Positions 48,040 to 60,200 of a stretch of 64,000 nucleotides of DNA are shown here, one piece after another. The notes beneath the pieces were generated by a model. The model saw only the letters and a list, made by a program, of their open reading frames with translations, did not search any database and was not told the origin of the DNA. Location of the stretch: assembly GCA_014058105.1 (NCBI GenBank), contig JACGCM010000428.1:372001-436000 (forward strand), in the 5' to 3' direction. The DNA is from Kingdonia uniflora (Eukaryota > Streptophyta > Magnoliopsida > Ranunculales > Circaeasteraceae). Numbering within the stretch: the first letter of the stretch is position 1; every line of letters begins with the position of its first letter. A program made the position numbers and the translations under genes.

Positions 48040-48836
48040 TTAGAGAGCTACACAATTAGTATGACTTTTCGAAGAATCATTAAATAACATCATCCCATAA
48101 AATAGTCCCTTTAATTTGTTGAATTCAAATGATCCTTTCTTCTTGCTTGATTCCTTAAACTTGCTCTTCTTGCTTGATTCCTTAAACTTGCTCTTCTTAG
48201 TTAGAACAACATTCTCCTTTAAGATATTCATTGATAAGTTGAGTTGCCTTATTACTTCCCTTTTCTCTTCATCTTTCGCGGTCAGTTGGTCCTTTTGAAC
48301 CTTGTTCTCCTTTTCAAGTCTCTCTATTTCTTCTCTCACTTTTACAACAATACTCTCAGATACCCCACTGACAACTTCTTAGGTTTCAAGGATGTCGACT
48401 GCAGATTCTTCTACTTGTTTAGGGTCTTTTACCTCTAACTCACTGAATTCCTCATAATCGAAACCCTCTGAATAACTGTCGCATGTTTTCTGCCTTGGGA
48501 TATAGAGCTTCTGAGCCTGGTATTTGGTCACAAAAGGGGAGACTGTGGGTGTCAACAAGCCAGGGATCTTCGGTCTCGAGTTGAGCAATCAAACTGCTCA
48601 AGTAAAGAGCGATGGGTCTTATAAAAGTCCTCAACCATGATAATTAACTCAGGTCTCTTCTTGTAGTATATCTCAGCACGTTGGGTAAATGAATCTGTAT
48701 CATCTTCGATCAATTTAAGCATTGCTATTGTCTTCTTATCAAACTCTGAAATAGTGGACTGCAGCCAGGTTGAATAATTTTTGTTGTTATAGTTCTCAAA
48801 CCACCATGAGTGAGAATCTTTCTTCAATGCTACCAT
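48040..48836 (-). pseudogene. Captured NETWORKED-3 (KIP1-like) actin-binding protein gene, nearly full length
   Basis: It starts at an in-frame ATG at 48836 (MVALKKDSHSWWFENYNN). The NAB domain follows to about 48590: STWLQSTISEFDKKT, AMLKLIEDDTDSF, RAEIYYKKRPELIIMVEDFY, THRSLLEQFD. After one frameshift near 48590 come TKYQAQKL, SYSEGFDYEEF and VEESAVDILET, then a TAA. The C-terminal coiled coil is VREEIERLEKENKVQKDQL and EEKREVIRQLNLS; the end is FEFNKLKGLF and VAL at 48040. This is the layout of plant NET3 proteins, which bind actin at membranes through the NAB domain. Length is near normal for the subfamily. A duplicated KSKFKESSK segment sits near 48170. One frameshift and one stop inactivate it. 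Confidence 0.85.
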
Positions 48837-50010
48837 CTTTCTTACCTCTAAGCCAAGTTTGTTCCCTCTCCTCTGCGGCGTCGGCCTTCCTCGCAATCGT
48901 GAGAGTGCCATTTAAATTACAATCTTCGTCGTCATCAAACACTAGGTTTTTTGGCTTTACACTCATGCTATCTTCAGTATGAGGCCTGGAAACTAAATAT
49001 CCCATCTTCGCTCCAAGGCTAGCCCCGACAACATTAGATTTAGAATGAACATAAGTGGTTTCAACATGCACTGAAACAATGCGTTTTTGAACCTCGGTTA
49101 ATTCTTCTGCCAGTAGGTGGTAGAGGAGATCTATTTAAAGAGGCAGAATTAGACCGTGTAACTCTACCACTAGGAGCTTTAGAGGTGTTATGTTTCAATA
49201 ACTCATCTGAATAATTTATTTGCGCATGATTCACAAAAGACCTTGTAATTCTACGGCAAAACTCAATTTATCCTCTTTCATCACTTTTTCTTTACGTTTT
49301 ACTTATATTTTTTTATCATTTAATGTTAACTATATACTATTTCAATTACTTGTAGGGAAGAAGATGTTCACCACCACCTCCTGAGTCATCGAGAGGCAAT
49401 TCATGCATATTAAAAGATATGTTTGGCATTAATGTTGCTTACGGAACTGTGCAGTTTAATGCAATTGCACTTGAAGGGTTTTATAGTGATAAGTTATTTG
49501 TGAAGAAGCGTATTTGTATGCTGAGAGTCGTACACTTGGTGACGTCTCTCAAGATTTTTACTATTATCCAGTGAAGAATTTTTTGTAGTTCTTTTTTTTT
49601 AGAATTTAAATCCAACCTTGGTACGCTGTTTGACATTTCTATTTTTATTTTGGATATTAGTAAGCTGTTTGACATGAACCTTTAATTGGTATTTCACTAT
49701 CTTCTTTTTATTGAAAATTGCTTGTCATTATTGCTTTATATATTAGTTGATTGTGTTGTTTGCTTATTTAAAATTCGTGAGGGCTTGCGTGAGACTCAAA
49801 AAACAACAGAAAAATTAGTAAAATGCAAAAAATAATATTGTACTTACAACGTATATCTAAGTCATTTTTTCATGTGACACATGATACGACGTATTTATGT
49901 GTTACAAAATTTTATCAAAAACGACGATTGTAACAACCTTTATTTATTTCGTGTTTTGTATGGCGCTTATTACAACCCTCATGTTATTCGCAAAAATGAA
50001 AAAATGTTAC
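48837..50010. other. Right part of the probable transposon
   Basis: On the minus strand a 91-codon open frame (48796-49071) holds VKPKNLVFDDDEDCNLNGTL; it overlaps the start of the NET3 fragment in another frame and I do not recognise it. 49350-49590 has exon-like sequence after TTGTAG. From about 49800 to the end, short CGACGT-type words suggest a transposon terminal region. Confidence 0.4.
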
Positions 50011-50602
50011 TGTAGGGACTTATCCTTTGAGCTATGGCCACTCGATCTCATCTATACCTCGAGCTCCGAAAGACTCGACTTATCCAGTACCAGACTCATG
50101 CAATACGTTACATACATGTCAACAGTTACACATCAACCACGAACTCAAGCAGAACGTGGGTCGTCCACAACAGATGTAAACAGAACAAGTCAACATACAC
50201 CTGTCTCCCACGAGCTAGCAGTTACACACTCAACTGCCCATGACTCCCACTTCCAGGAGAACGTGTTCAAGCACGATGTCAAGCTGAGAGCAGAGTCTAT
50301 AAAAGGGCAAAGCTCCTAAGGAAACAAGACGGTCGACAGACAATTCTATATACACAATTATCTAATCTCTAATTATTTTTTCTTAGATTAACTCTTGTAA
50401 TCAGATTTTTTTTTTCTCTCAAGCAATAATACTACTTTAACAAAATCCTCAACTCGAGGTCGTGGTTTTTTACCTATTTACAGGTTTTCCACGCTAAATC
50501 CCCTGTGTCAAGTATTATCCCTTATTTAATTCTTGTTATAGTAGTTCTTGGTGTAAGGATCAATTTCAGTTATTTTGAGCTTTGCGAAATCTGGTCCCTA
50601 CA
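50011..50602 (+). repeat. 5' LTR of element D
   Basis: 592 bp. It opens TGTAGGGAC and closes GGTCCCTACA, giving long inverted ends. It matches 63547-64000 over the visible part. A TATA box and AT-rich polyadenylation-like region are inside. Confidence 0.95.
50298..50304 (+). promoter_or_regulatory. TATA box of the D 5' LTR
   Basis: TATAAAA within TCTATAAAAGGGC. The 3' LTR keeps it unchanged at 63842-63848, and A and C have TATA boxes at similar depth. Confidence 0.6.
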
Positions 50603-50603
50603 A

Positions 50604-50622
50604 TTGGTGCCGTCTGTGGGAA
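50604..50622 (+). other. Primer-binding site of element D
   Basis: TTGGTGCCGTCTGTGGGAA begins one base after the LTR end. It differs from A, B and C by one base (GGTGCC against GGCACC region). Confidence 0.85.
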
Positions 50623-50685
50623 CGCACAGTTTTTCCACGTACTTAAGAACCACGATAAGTACTCATCAGTCAACGGTATTCAATT

Positions 50686-52068
50686 ATGGTTCAAACACGT
50701 CAATCTTGGGGAACACAGCCTGAAAGTTCAAGGGGGCCTGATCGGGTTACCGAACTTTAGGCAAGCTTAATTACCGAAGCCGAGAAACGGAGTCAGCTCG
50801 AGCGCCTGCTATTGGCAGATCTAGAGCTTCGCAAGGAGTTAGAACGAGAGCGTCAAGCTCGAGTTCTGGAGACAAAAAAACAAGAAGCTCAGATGTTAGC
50901 TTTTCAAACAGCTCTGAAAGCATTACAGAGCAGCCAACCACCACCAGCCCTGAGAGAACGCGAGACAGTACCAACGACCTCAAGGGTTTCCGTTCACGAG
51001 AGGTTAGGGCCACATGAGGTATGCAGTAGAGACTTTTCCAGGACTCATTATGAGGATCCACAAGCACCGATAGTCTCAATTCATTTGGGACAGGAGGCGC
51101 AGACAGATATCAGCAGAGATCGCAGGCCTTCCAAGCAACCCGAGGAAGTCCTGCGACCTCCTTACCGAGCTCCGCTTCCTGAACATATGAGCGAGGAAAC
51201 AGGTAACCACGTTCCCAAACTCATACGTCAAGCGGTTCCAACAGTTCCAGCAGCTCCTATCCCTCAGCATTATATTTATCAGGAGCTCATGGACCAACGT
51301 ATCAGGGAGATCATCAAAGCAACGACTTTAGACGCGAAGGATGACTCGCATAAATTACAAGGTAGTCCAATTGCTAAAGAATTATTTGATATGAATGTCC
51401 CAACAGGTTTTCATACACCCAAGATCATCAAATACAAAGGAATCGATTCTGGCCAGCACGTTCAACAACTCCGCGATTTATTGGGTTTGTATTCTAATCT
51501 GATTCACATCCTTTGCCGGCTCTTCGCTACCAGTCTCCAGGACGAACCTCTCTGATGGTTCCTTTCTTTACCGGAAGGTTCGATTCATACCTTCGAGAAG
51601 TTAAAGAAAATTTTCATCAAGGCTTATGCCCACAACAAAGACAAAGAAGATAACTTATATTATCTTATAAGTCTTAAACAAGCACAAGGGGAAAAGCTCG
51701 AGGAGTTCTCCAAGAAGTTTCTCGAACTGGCTTGGAAGGTTGACAATCTAGATCAGAAGACAGCCGTGTCCGCATTCACAAATGCTCTGCAGTTCAATTG
51801 CAAAGCTAAAGAGTATCTCTTCCTGAAGAAGCCCAAGACTCTCAAAGATATGATCGAGAAAGTCAACAATTACATCGATCTGGAGCGGATGATGCCCGAA
51901 CCGAATAAACCCGTAAAGGCAGTCCACAACACCAAGGTTCCTTCTACAGATTCCAACAACAACTGCAGCTCGAGCGATCAAGGCGATCCTAAACGAGCAA
52001 GACAGAACCAGGAAGACACAACAATCAGAGGTCGCAGAAACCATCCAGAACAGTCATACCAAAGTTGA
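50686..52068 (+). pseudogene. Gag of element D, one frame with two stops
   Basis: From ATG 50686 a single frame of 460 codons runs to TGA 52066-52068, broken only by TAG at 50758 and TGA at 51553. It begins MVQTRQSWGTQPESS. The N-terminal half is a charged coiled coil (LRKELERERQARVLETKKQE), then a proline-rich part. The gag core follows at about 51355-51760 (GFHTPKIIKYKGIDSGQHVQ, LGLYSNLIHILCRLF, FEKLKKIFIKAYAHNKDKED). The basic C-terminal tail has DPKRARQNQED. With so few lesions it is the best kept gag here. The pol frame starts in a different frame at its end. Confidence 0.9.
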
Positions 52069-55000
52069 ATGCCAAGCTTTGCGTGATCTATCCTCTTCTC
52101 CAGAAAGATATATGTTTCCGTCCAGCTCGACCTCTTGATCCAATAGCAGGTCGACCTTATTACGAATATCACAAGATTAAGCACCACAACACCGACAATT
52201 GCTATGGTTTGAAAAAGCTCATGGATATTATTTTTAAGGAAGGGAGAATGCTCGAATACATCATCGATCTTCCCAACTATAAAGATGGGAGCTATCTGAA
52301 ACAAGGTGACGTGACTCAAGCAACAGAACAAGCAGAGAAGAAGCATCTATATCATCTCTACTGCAGCAATATGATCGAGATCAATCAGGTTTTGAATTCC
52401 AACAGAGTCAAGCGGAGGAAGTTGGGCGAGTACTGTGACCTTGCAGTCCAGGACAAGGAAGCCAAGCTCCTTTCAGAGTCAAGCAGTCGTCGAAAGGGAA
52501 TCTCCTTCGAAGACTGCGACACAAGACATGTGAAGTATCCTCATCATGACGCACTAGTAATTATGCTCAAAATGAGGAACTTCGTAATGCACACCATGAT
52601 GGTGGACACAGGAAGTGGGATTGAGATCCTTTTCTAGAGCACGATTGACCAGATGGGACTCTCAGATCAGGTCGTTCAAAGCGAGACAGACATCAACGGG
52701 TTTAATGGGTCCAAAGAAATACGAGTTGGGACGATTACTCTCCCGATCACAACAGGGCCTACCACTATCGACATTATTTTTTACGTCATCAATGCCAAAT
52801 CAAGGTATTTGGGGATACTAGGACGCTGTTGACTGCACAATATGGAGGCCATCCCGTCCACGTTCCACCAAGCACTCCGTTTCAAACATAACAGCGGTAT
52901 TTATGAAATCAAAGGAAGTCTGAAACTCTCTCGAGCTTGCAAGAATACAGTCTCGCCGGTTCTCGACCAGATTGCTGCATTGCAATCACAGAATACTGAT
53001 CACCTCGATGATCAGTCTTCTCCAGCCGGGCCTGTGGAATACGTCCATATCGATGGAGTTAACTGAGGTACTTATATTGTTACGAAATTAATTCAAACAG
53101 AGAAAGAAGCTCTTATTTCTTTCCTCCAATCCAACAAAGATGTTTTCGCATGGAACTTCCAAGAAATGCCAGGCGTAGACCCCTCAAAGTCTTGCCACAT
53201 TTTAAATATCTGCGCAGGCGCCACAACAGTTAAGTAGAAGCAGCGCAGGTTTTCTCCAAGACATAGAGACGAGGTGAACAAGGAGATTGACAAACTTATC
53301 GAGGTCGGTTTCATTCGAGAAGCCAAGTACCCAGACTGGATTTCTAATATCATTGCTGTTCCAAAGAAGAATAGGAAAGTTTGGGTCTGCGTAGATTTTA
53401 CAAATCTTAACAAACGCACGCTAAAAGACAGTTTCCCTCTTCCGATCATTCATCAGATCCTCGACTCTACAGTAGGTCATGAACTCTTGTCCATGATGGA
53501 CGCCGCTTCGAGGTACAATCAGATTCTACTCTTAGAAGAAAATCAAGAAAAGACTATATTTATTACAGAAAGAGGTCTTTACTGTTACAAGGTCATGCCA
53601 TTCGGCCTTAAGAACGTTGGAGCCACTTACCAAAGGCTGGTCACAAGTATGTTCAAAGAACACTTGGGAGAAACAGTCGAAGTTTATATTGGCGACATGC
53701 TTTGCAAGAGCCTAAAGAAACAAGATCACATCTCTCATCTCTCTACGATATTCAGTATATTACGATCATACAGAATGAGGCTTAATTCCAAAAAATGCCA
53801 GTTCGGTGTTCACTCGGGCAAGTTCTTGGGTCATCTTATCAACAAGAAAGGGATAGAAGCAGATCCAGATCAAATTCGAGCTCTTCTGGACATGCCTTCA
53901 CCATCAACAAAGAAGGATGTACAAAAGATCGCAGGAAAGATTACAGCAATCAACAGATTCCTATCCAAATCCTCGGACCGATGCAGATGGTTATTTATGC
54001 TACTCAGAGGTTCCACTCAATGAGGCAAAGGTTCAAAGAACAAAAATATCAACTGGACACCAGAATACGAAGCAGCTTTTCAGGAACTCAAAACTTACCT
54101 AGGGAGGGATCCAATTATGAGCACTCCGATAGGCAATGAGGAACTGATTATCTACCTCACAGTTACAGATGCATCTCTCAGCTCCGGACTCATTCGACTC
54201 GAAGGAAAAATTGAGAAACTGATTTTCTTTATCCGTAAAATACTTACTCCAGAGGAAACGAGGTACTCTCAAATTGAAAGATTACTTTTAACTCTCGTTT
54301 ACACCGTACAAAAGCTCAAACATTATTTTCAAGCACATCCTGTCGAAGTCATGACAAACTACCCACTTCGGGAAGTATTTTCTAAGAAAGAGAAATCTAG
54401 ACGAGTACAGCAGTGGTCCGTCAGTTTGGGGGAGCACGAAATCAAATTCGAGCAGCGAATTTCAAAAAAGGGTCAAGCAGTTGCTGATTTCCTAGCAGAC
54501 TTTCCAGTTTCAGATACTGACTGGGAAGAACATGATCCAGATCTCGCCGAGGATGCAGCAGATGAGTTTCCACCCTCCAAATCTTTTGATGATCGAGCAT
54601 CATGGATATCTCAAAAAGGGTGAGGCTCCTCACCGATGGTTCAGCAGGACCCGCAGGGTCAGGAATTGGGATCGTTCTCATTACACCTTCCAACGACAGA
54701 ATCGAGAAATCCATCCGTCTCAACTTCAAAGCCTCGAACAATGTTACAGAGTACGAGGCACTCATTCATGGTCTAGATATGGCTTTCAAACTCGGAATCA
54801 CTGAAATCTCGGCCTATACAGAGTCTCTTCTAATCGTTCATCACTTCTCAGAATATTACAAGAAGAACAACATCATGGTCGATTATGCAGCTCTGGTTGT
54901 AGAAAAGCTAAACAAATTTCACAAAGTTACGCTCGAATACCTCCCTCGAGGAGAGAATCGCCACGCCGACTCCTTGGCTTACTTAGCCGGAGTATTGGGT

Positions 55001-56359
55001 AAAGAATCAAGGCACCTTCAAATCGAAGTTATTTCTAGCCCCAGTATTAATCGTACTACAATATATGCGATTAACACTAGGGTTGATGAGATGGCGGATG
55101 ATGATTGGAGGAAACCATTCGTTATTTATCTCGGTTCGGATAATTCATGCAACGGGCCACTGCTAGATGATCCACAGTAGCACAGACACATCATCGAGAA
55201 TTCAAAGCGCTACACAGTCTAACCAAACGGCAATCTCTACAAACGTTCAGTCACTGGTCCATACCTCAAGTGCCTCTCTAAGAAACTCGCCGACAAGATG
55301 CTTCGAGATCTACATGAAGGTATCTGCGGATCCCATACCGCAGGGTGAGCTCTTGCTAACAGGGTTATTACCCAAGGAGTGTTCTAGCCAGAGATGCGGT
55401 GGCAAGCTAAAGAATATTCCTGGAAATGCGACGCATGTCAGCGTCATGGTAATCAAATTCGGGCCCCTGCCCTCGAGCTCCATGCTAGTAAGGTGTACTG
55501 GTCGTTCAAGCGATGGGCACTCGATCTAGTTGGTTAATTCCCCAATACTCCTGGTAACAGGAAATTTCACCTTGTTGCCGCGGATTACTTCACTAAATGG
55601 GTCGAAGCAGTATCTCTATGCAGAACTCGAGAAGAAGAGGTCATTTCTTTCATTTGGCAGCATATCATCACAAGATTTGGTTGTCCTCATTTGATCCGTA
55701 TCGATAACGGCCCTCAGTTCGTTGGAGCCAAGGTCGTAGCATTTCTCAACAAACACAAGATAATCCATTCTCCATCGAACCCGTACTACCCCCAGGGAAG
55801 CGGACAGGCGGAGATCACAAACAAAATCATCGTGGATGGTCTCAAAAAGCACCTTATGTCACAGAAGAAGGGCAACTAGATATGTGAATTACCTCACGTC
55901 TTATGGGCTTATCGAACTACGCCCCAGAAATCAACACAGTACTATACTTTTCTACTTGCCTATGGAACTGAAGCAGTGATCCCAACAAAGTACCACCATC
56001 CTGTACGAGACCACAAGCTCACAGACAAAGAAAATGAGTTCGAATTGGCGTACAACCTCAATTGGATCGATGATACACGAGATCGGGCTATCGCAAATCT
56101 TGGTCGATATCATCGAATACTGGCAAATTCATATAACAAACGAGTTCGCACTCGGGAGTTCGCTATCAAGGGCTGGGTCCTTCAAGAAATCCCAGATAAC
56201 AGAAAAGATCTACATGCTGGGAAACTAGCAGAAAACTAGGAAGGTCCTTTCATGGTCATAGGTCGAACTGGTCTGGGTTCATACTATCTCATGACGGAAG
56301 CCGGTGACAAAATTCCAAATCCATGGAATACAAGAAGATTAAAGTTATATCGACGGTGA
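52065..56359 (+). pseudogene. Pol of element D (protease, RT, two RNase H domains, integrase), lightly broken
   Basis: Nucleocapsid-like EYHKIKHHNTDNCYGLKKL lies near 52167. Protease DTGS is at 52605-52616, followed by a TAG at 52635. RT runs from about 53230 to 53950 (VDFTNLNKRTLKDSFPLPII, ELLSMMDAASRYNQI). Its catalytic motif is YIGD at 53685-53696 instead of YIDD. Gypsy RNase H lies at about 54060-54500. After a one-base shift near 54615 comes the archaeal-type RNase H (LLTDGSAGPAGSGIGIVLI, NNVTEYEALIHGLDMA; third acidic site E in YTESLL). Integrase spans about 55230-56359: HEGICGSH, CDACQRHG, LIRIDNGPQFVGAKVV, NPYYPQGSGQAEITNK, stop at 56357. About six stops in all. Dual RNase H is a known Tat hallmark. 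Confidence 0.92.
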
Positions 56360-56553
56360 ATAGCTCCTCCGTCGCTCACCAGCGCCCAATCCACCTCGAG
56401 GTTTTACCTCCAATGTACGTACAAACTCTTTTCAATCAATGAAATCTCCTTTTTATCACAAGAATCCCTGCTATACAGTTCCACTTCATCTCCATCCATC
56501 TCCCCCCAAGGGTTAAAGCACAGTTTATACTAGCTCGATACCTAAAGGTAAAA

Positions 56554-57018
56554 CCAACATCCAATATTGGTAATGGCATAGATAATACTAGCCTAACTCC
56601 TGAGGATACTATTGCATCTAAAGGCGGGGGCCATAACGAACCTCTTAGCCTGAAGATAACAAGCCTAAAGCATGAGTGAGGAAAAAACTTGCTCGTTGCC
56701 GATAAGTTCCAACATCCAATATTGGTAATGGCATAAATAATACTAGCCTAAGTCCTGAGGATACTCATGCATCCGAAGGTGGGGGCCATAATGAACCTCT
56801 TAGCCTGAAGATAACAAGCCTAAAGCACGAGTGAGGAAAAGACTTGCTCGCTGCCGATAAGCTCCAACATCTAATATTGGTAATGGCATAGATAATACTA
56901 GCCTAACTCCTGAGGATACTCATACATCCGAAGGTGGGGGCCATAACAAACCTCTTAGCCTGAAGATAACATGCCTAAAACACGAGTGAGGAAAAAACTT
57001 GCTCGGTGCCGCTAAGCC
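56554..57018. repeat. Three tandem copies of a 155-bp unit in the D 3' region
   Basis: Units start at 56554, 56709 and 56864, each beginning CCAACATCYAATATTGGTAA. They differ from each other at only a few positions. The sequence is unrelated to the 160-bp repeat of C that occupies the same place. Confidence 0.95.
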
Positions 57019-57265
57019 TCCCTAAAGTCCAAGGGTTGAAGCACAGATAATACTTACTTCTACACCCACAGACTTCTTCTAATTTGATTGGTCAAACCAG
57101 AGAATAACATCTACTGCAGGCAAAGAAAATGTTAGATTCCAATATCAACATTTCAAATTACAACGCTCCTCTCAAGGGCCTACATCGAACACTGATCAAT
57201 TCAATCAGTCACTGAAGCATCAACATCTGCTAATTACAAAAGGTACTCGTTATCAAAATTCAAGT

Positions 57266-60200
57266 CTATTTCTTTTTAATTATGCTAGATTTTCTTGATG
57301 GGAGAACAGTCGACCTTCCTCCCACAGCAGGAGTAGGTGAGACTGCACTCGAGCTTCCCCCTATTTCAGTCCTGGATGCCATGTATTCTGGAGCTCGTTC
57401 AGCAACAATTTCTCTCCCCCGAGCTATCTGTTTAGCCGTCGTGGTCCTAATACCACGATCCATAAACCCAATCGGATCTATGCTCGAGATATCGAGTTTA
57501 CATACACAAGTCCTCCCAATGAAGCAATCTTGCATCAAATCCCTCTCAACCTACATAAATTTTATTTCCTCGACAAAAAATGCAACCAATGCGCTTAATT
57601 TCCGTTGATGCAAAGCTTCACCGTCACATTTGTCTTGTTCATGAACTACTAGTTCCTTAAAGGATTGGTGAGTAATAGTAGCACTCTTGTTATCCCTCAA
57701 ACGACGAGCTTTTGATTCAGCCAATTCCGCTGTTAATTGATCAATACGTTCACTCATCTGCCTCGTAAGGTCTATCGACTTCTGCCGAGAATTTGTGAGG
57801 TCAATACACATATTCTCCACTAACTCTTCTTTTTGACGAAGGAATTCCTTCATCTGTCGACTCCCCTCGCCAGAAGCAATTTCACCATCCCTTTTATCGA
57901 ATTCAAATTTGAGATCCTTCTCATACTTCATTTCCCGTGGACGTAATTCCCGCTTCAATTCGTTAATTCGGGCACTGAGTTGATTAATTATTTTATTCAT
58001 CTCCTTATCACGTTGTACCGCCCTCCTTACATTTCCGCGGACATGGGCCAAATCGTCCACCAAACTTTTGTTCTTGGCTTGAACCTCTGCTAAATTAGCC
58101 CTGCTCTTAGCCTCTTTTTTTTTAAATGACGTAAATCAGCCTTTAAACGATCTAACCTGGCGATCAAACTATCACGTATTTTTGCAGAGTTACGCAATTC
58201 TAAATCTTTGCCCACAATAATACTGCTCAATTTTTTAAAATTAACCTCAAACACAGCCAAGTTAGCTCGCGCAGTATCCAGATCAATTTCTATCTTTAAC
58301 AGCTGCTTGTTCAGAGAACGAATGTTACATTTCATATTAGATATCTTGTCATTCAATGCTCTAATACGGTATTCGGCTAACTTAGCAAGTTCGCTGATAA
58401 GTTGGTTCAAAGCCAAATCCCTGCTCAAAAGTGTTGCAGTCTTATCCTCGACTTGGCTCTTAGCTTCTTCGAGCTTTAGAGAAAGCTTCACATTATCACC
58501 CAATTGATTTTCATACTGAGAGATTAAAGCCTCATATTCTTCTGCATACTCAGTATTATACAAAAGAGTCTGTTCTTTTCTCTCTCTAGCAACATCTAGC
58601 TCCTTCTGCATAACAGTTAGCAGGGACTCAAAACATCAGTACCTAATTGGGAAATAGATCGATAAAAGCATACCGACAAACTTGCAAAACAGACACCTGT
58701 AACCTCAAAAGAGCCAGTGCCCCCTTGCCCTACCGGTCAAGAAACAAGCTTTGTCGTAAGGCAGAGTGTACATACACAAACATCCTGAACTAGAACAAAC
58801 TTACAAGGTACATATCCCTTATTCTATTAAATTCATGTTCATCTAGTTATTAATTTATCTGAATTATCTAACCTACAAATCAGCAGAGGAGTTTTTCTCC
58901 ACTTCAAGCAGGCCCTCTAAGTCCACAACTCTGAGGCGCAGGCTTTCTATCTCCTACAATACGAGGTTTCATAAGAAAAACGTTGTTGGCATCAAATAGC
59001 AGTATAGTATTACAAAGCTCGAGTTCATGTTTCACAACCGATGTTACATTACATGATCATTCTACCTGGTCAATAGTTTCCTGATTATCAGCAACGGTCT
59101 TTTCAGCAACATTCAGACCATCCTCTATTTCCTCAACCTCCTCTTTATCCATAATTTCCTTCTCCTCATAATTCCCTTCGCTAAATGCCAAAATATCTGC
59201 CTTTGTATACCTCAGCTGTTGGAGTTTCCTTGCAAGGTTGTTACGAGAAGTAGTAGACGCGGAAACCAATCGCTCCGCTTCAGCTACACTTTCGACCCTA
59301 ACTTCCTTCAGCTTTAGGGCAGCAGCTTCCATTTCTTTCTCCAGCTCTAACTGAAATGCATCCCTCTCCCGTGTTTAGCTCTCTTCAAACTGGTTTTTCT
59401 CTCCCACGAGCTGAAAGATCCTCCTTTCCAGATCAATAGACCTATCCTGGAGACCAAGCTGAACCCCCCCCCCCTCAGAGCACGAGCAAACTACAACCAG
59501 AAATAAGTCAGCTTGAGACGACAAAACAATACGAAAAAACCAAATATTTACTAACTTTCTTAAACTCATCTTCAACAACAGTAACCCTCTTCTCTCAAGC
59601 TTTAGCTCGACATTGTTCCTCCATGAGACCGGTTTCAACCTCAAAATGCGGCCTTAAGTCAGCCCCCTCAGCGATCTTAACGCTTTCCTCTGACACCACC
59701 TGCGGCTTTGCGGGAGGAGGTACCTTCCTCCTCTTACTGCTATCGTCCACACTGTCCGACGTAGCAGAACGAAAAGTAGCCCCTCTTTTCACGGCCTTCC
59801 TCTTCGCAAGATTTTGAACTACAGTGCTGGACACAGTGGCCATGTCTACTGGCCCATCTGGCATTTCGTTTAGCCGCGCAAGCTTCAAAGGAGTATTAAG
59901 TTCAGGAGTTAGCATATTTTCTTCCATATAGCCTAGAGTTTTCCCAGCCATTCTCCTCTTCGCTTAAGATCTCATGACCTTGTCATCCTTACTAGCTACC
60001 CTTTTGAACCTATTTATCCCTAACTTTTTGAGAACGACCTCGAGCTCAGTGCCTTCCTTGGTAACATAATCTATGAAGGATTCCTTCCTTGAAACTTTAC
60101 AGCTAATTCCTACATAAAAGATAGGCCACGTAAGATAAGAATTAGCTATAGAAATATAGTTCAACATACAAATGATAGTTCAATTTTCAATGGTATACTT

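Larger units (their letters stand above)
42838..50010. mobile_element. Probable DNA transposon (CACTA-like) with captured host gene fragments
   Basis: Element C ends abruptly and the new sequence begins CACTACATAAAAACGTG, the form of a CACTA terminus. Short words resembling CACTA subterminal repeats occur near the left end (ACGACAAGTCG, TGTCGTATTTAAA near 43470) and the right end (ACGACGTATTTATG, AAAACGACGATTG near 49890-49930). The matching right terminus is not seen because element D inserted at 50011. No transposase was recognised. Inside are fragments of at least two host genes on opposite strands. A Mutator-like gene-carrying element is the main alternative. Confidence 0.42.

Noticed and set aside
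48796..49071. 91-codon minus-strand frame upstream of NET3 as an extra NET3 exon
   Set aside because: It overlaps the NET3 start in another frame and has no similarity to NET proteins; left unassigned.
42838..50010. Helitron as the carrier of the host gene fragments
   Set aside because: The left edge looks like a CACTA terminus, the captured genes are in opposite orientations, and no Helitron 3' hairpin with CTRR was found; not fully excluded because the right end is not in the window.
58208..58507. 99-codon plus-strand open frame in element D
   Set aside because: It lies opposite the coiled-coil exon of the antisense gene and has no domain; long mirror frames are expected opposite charged heptad sequence.
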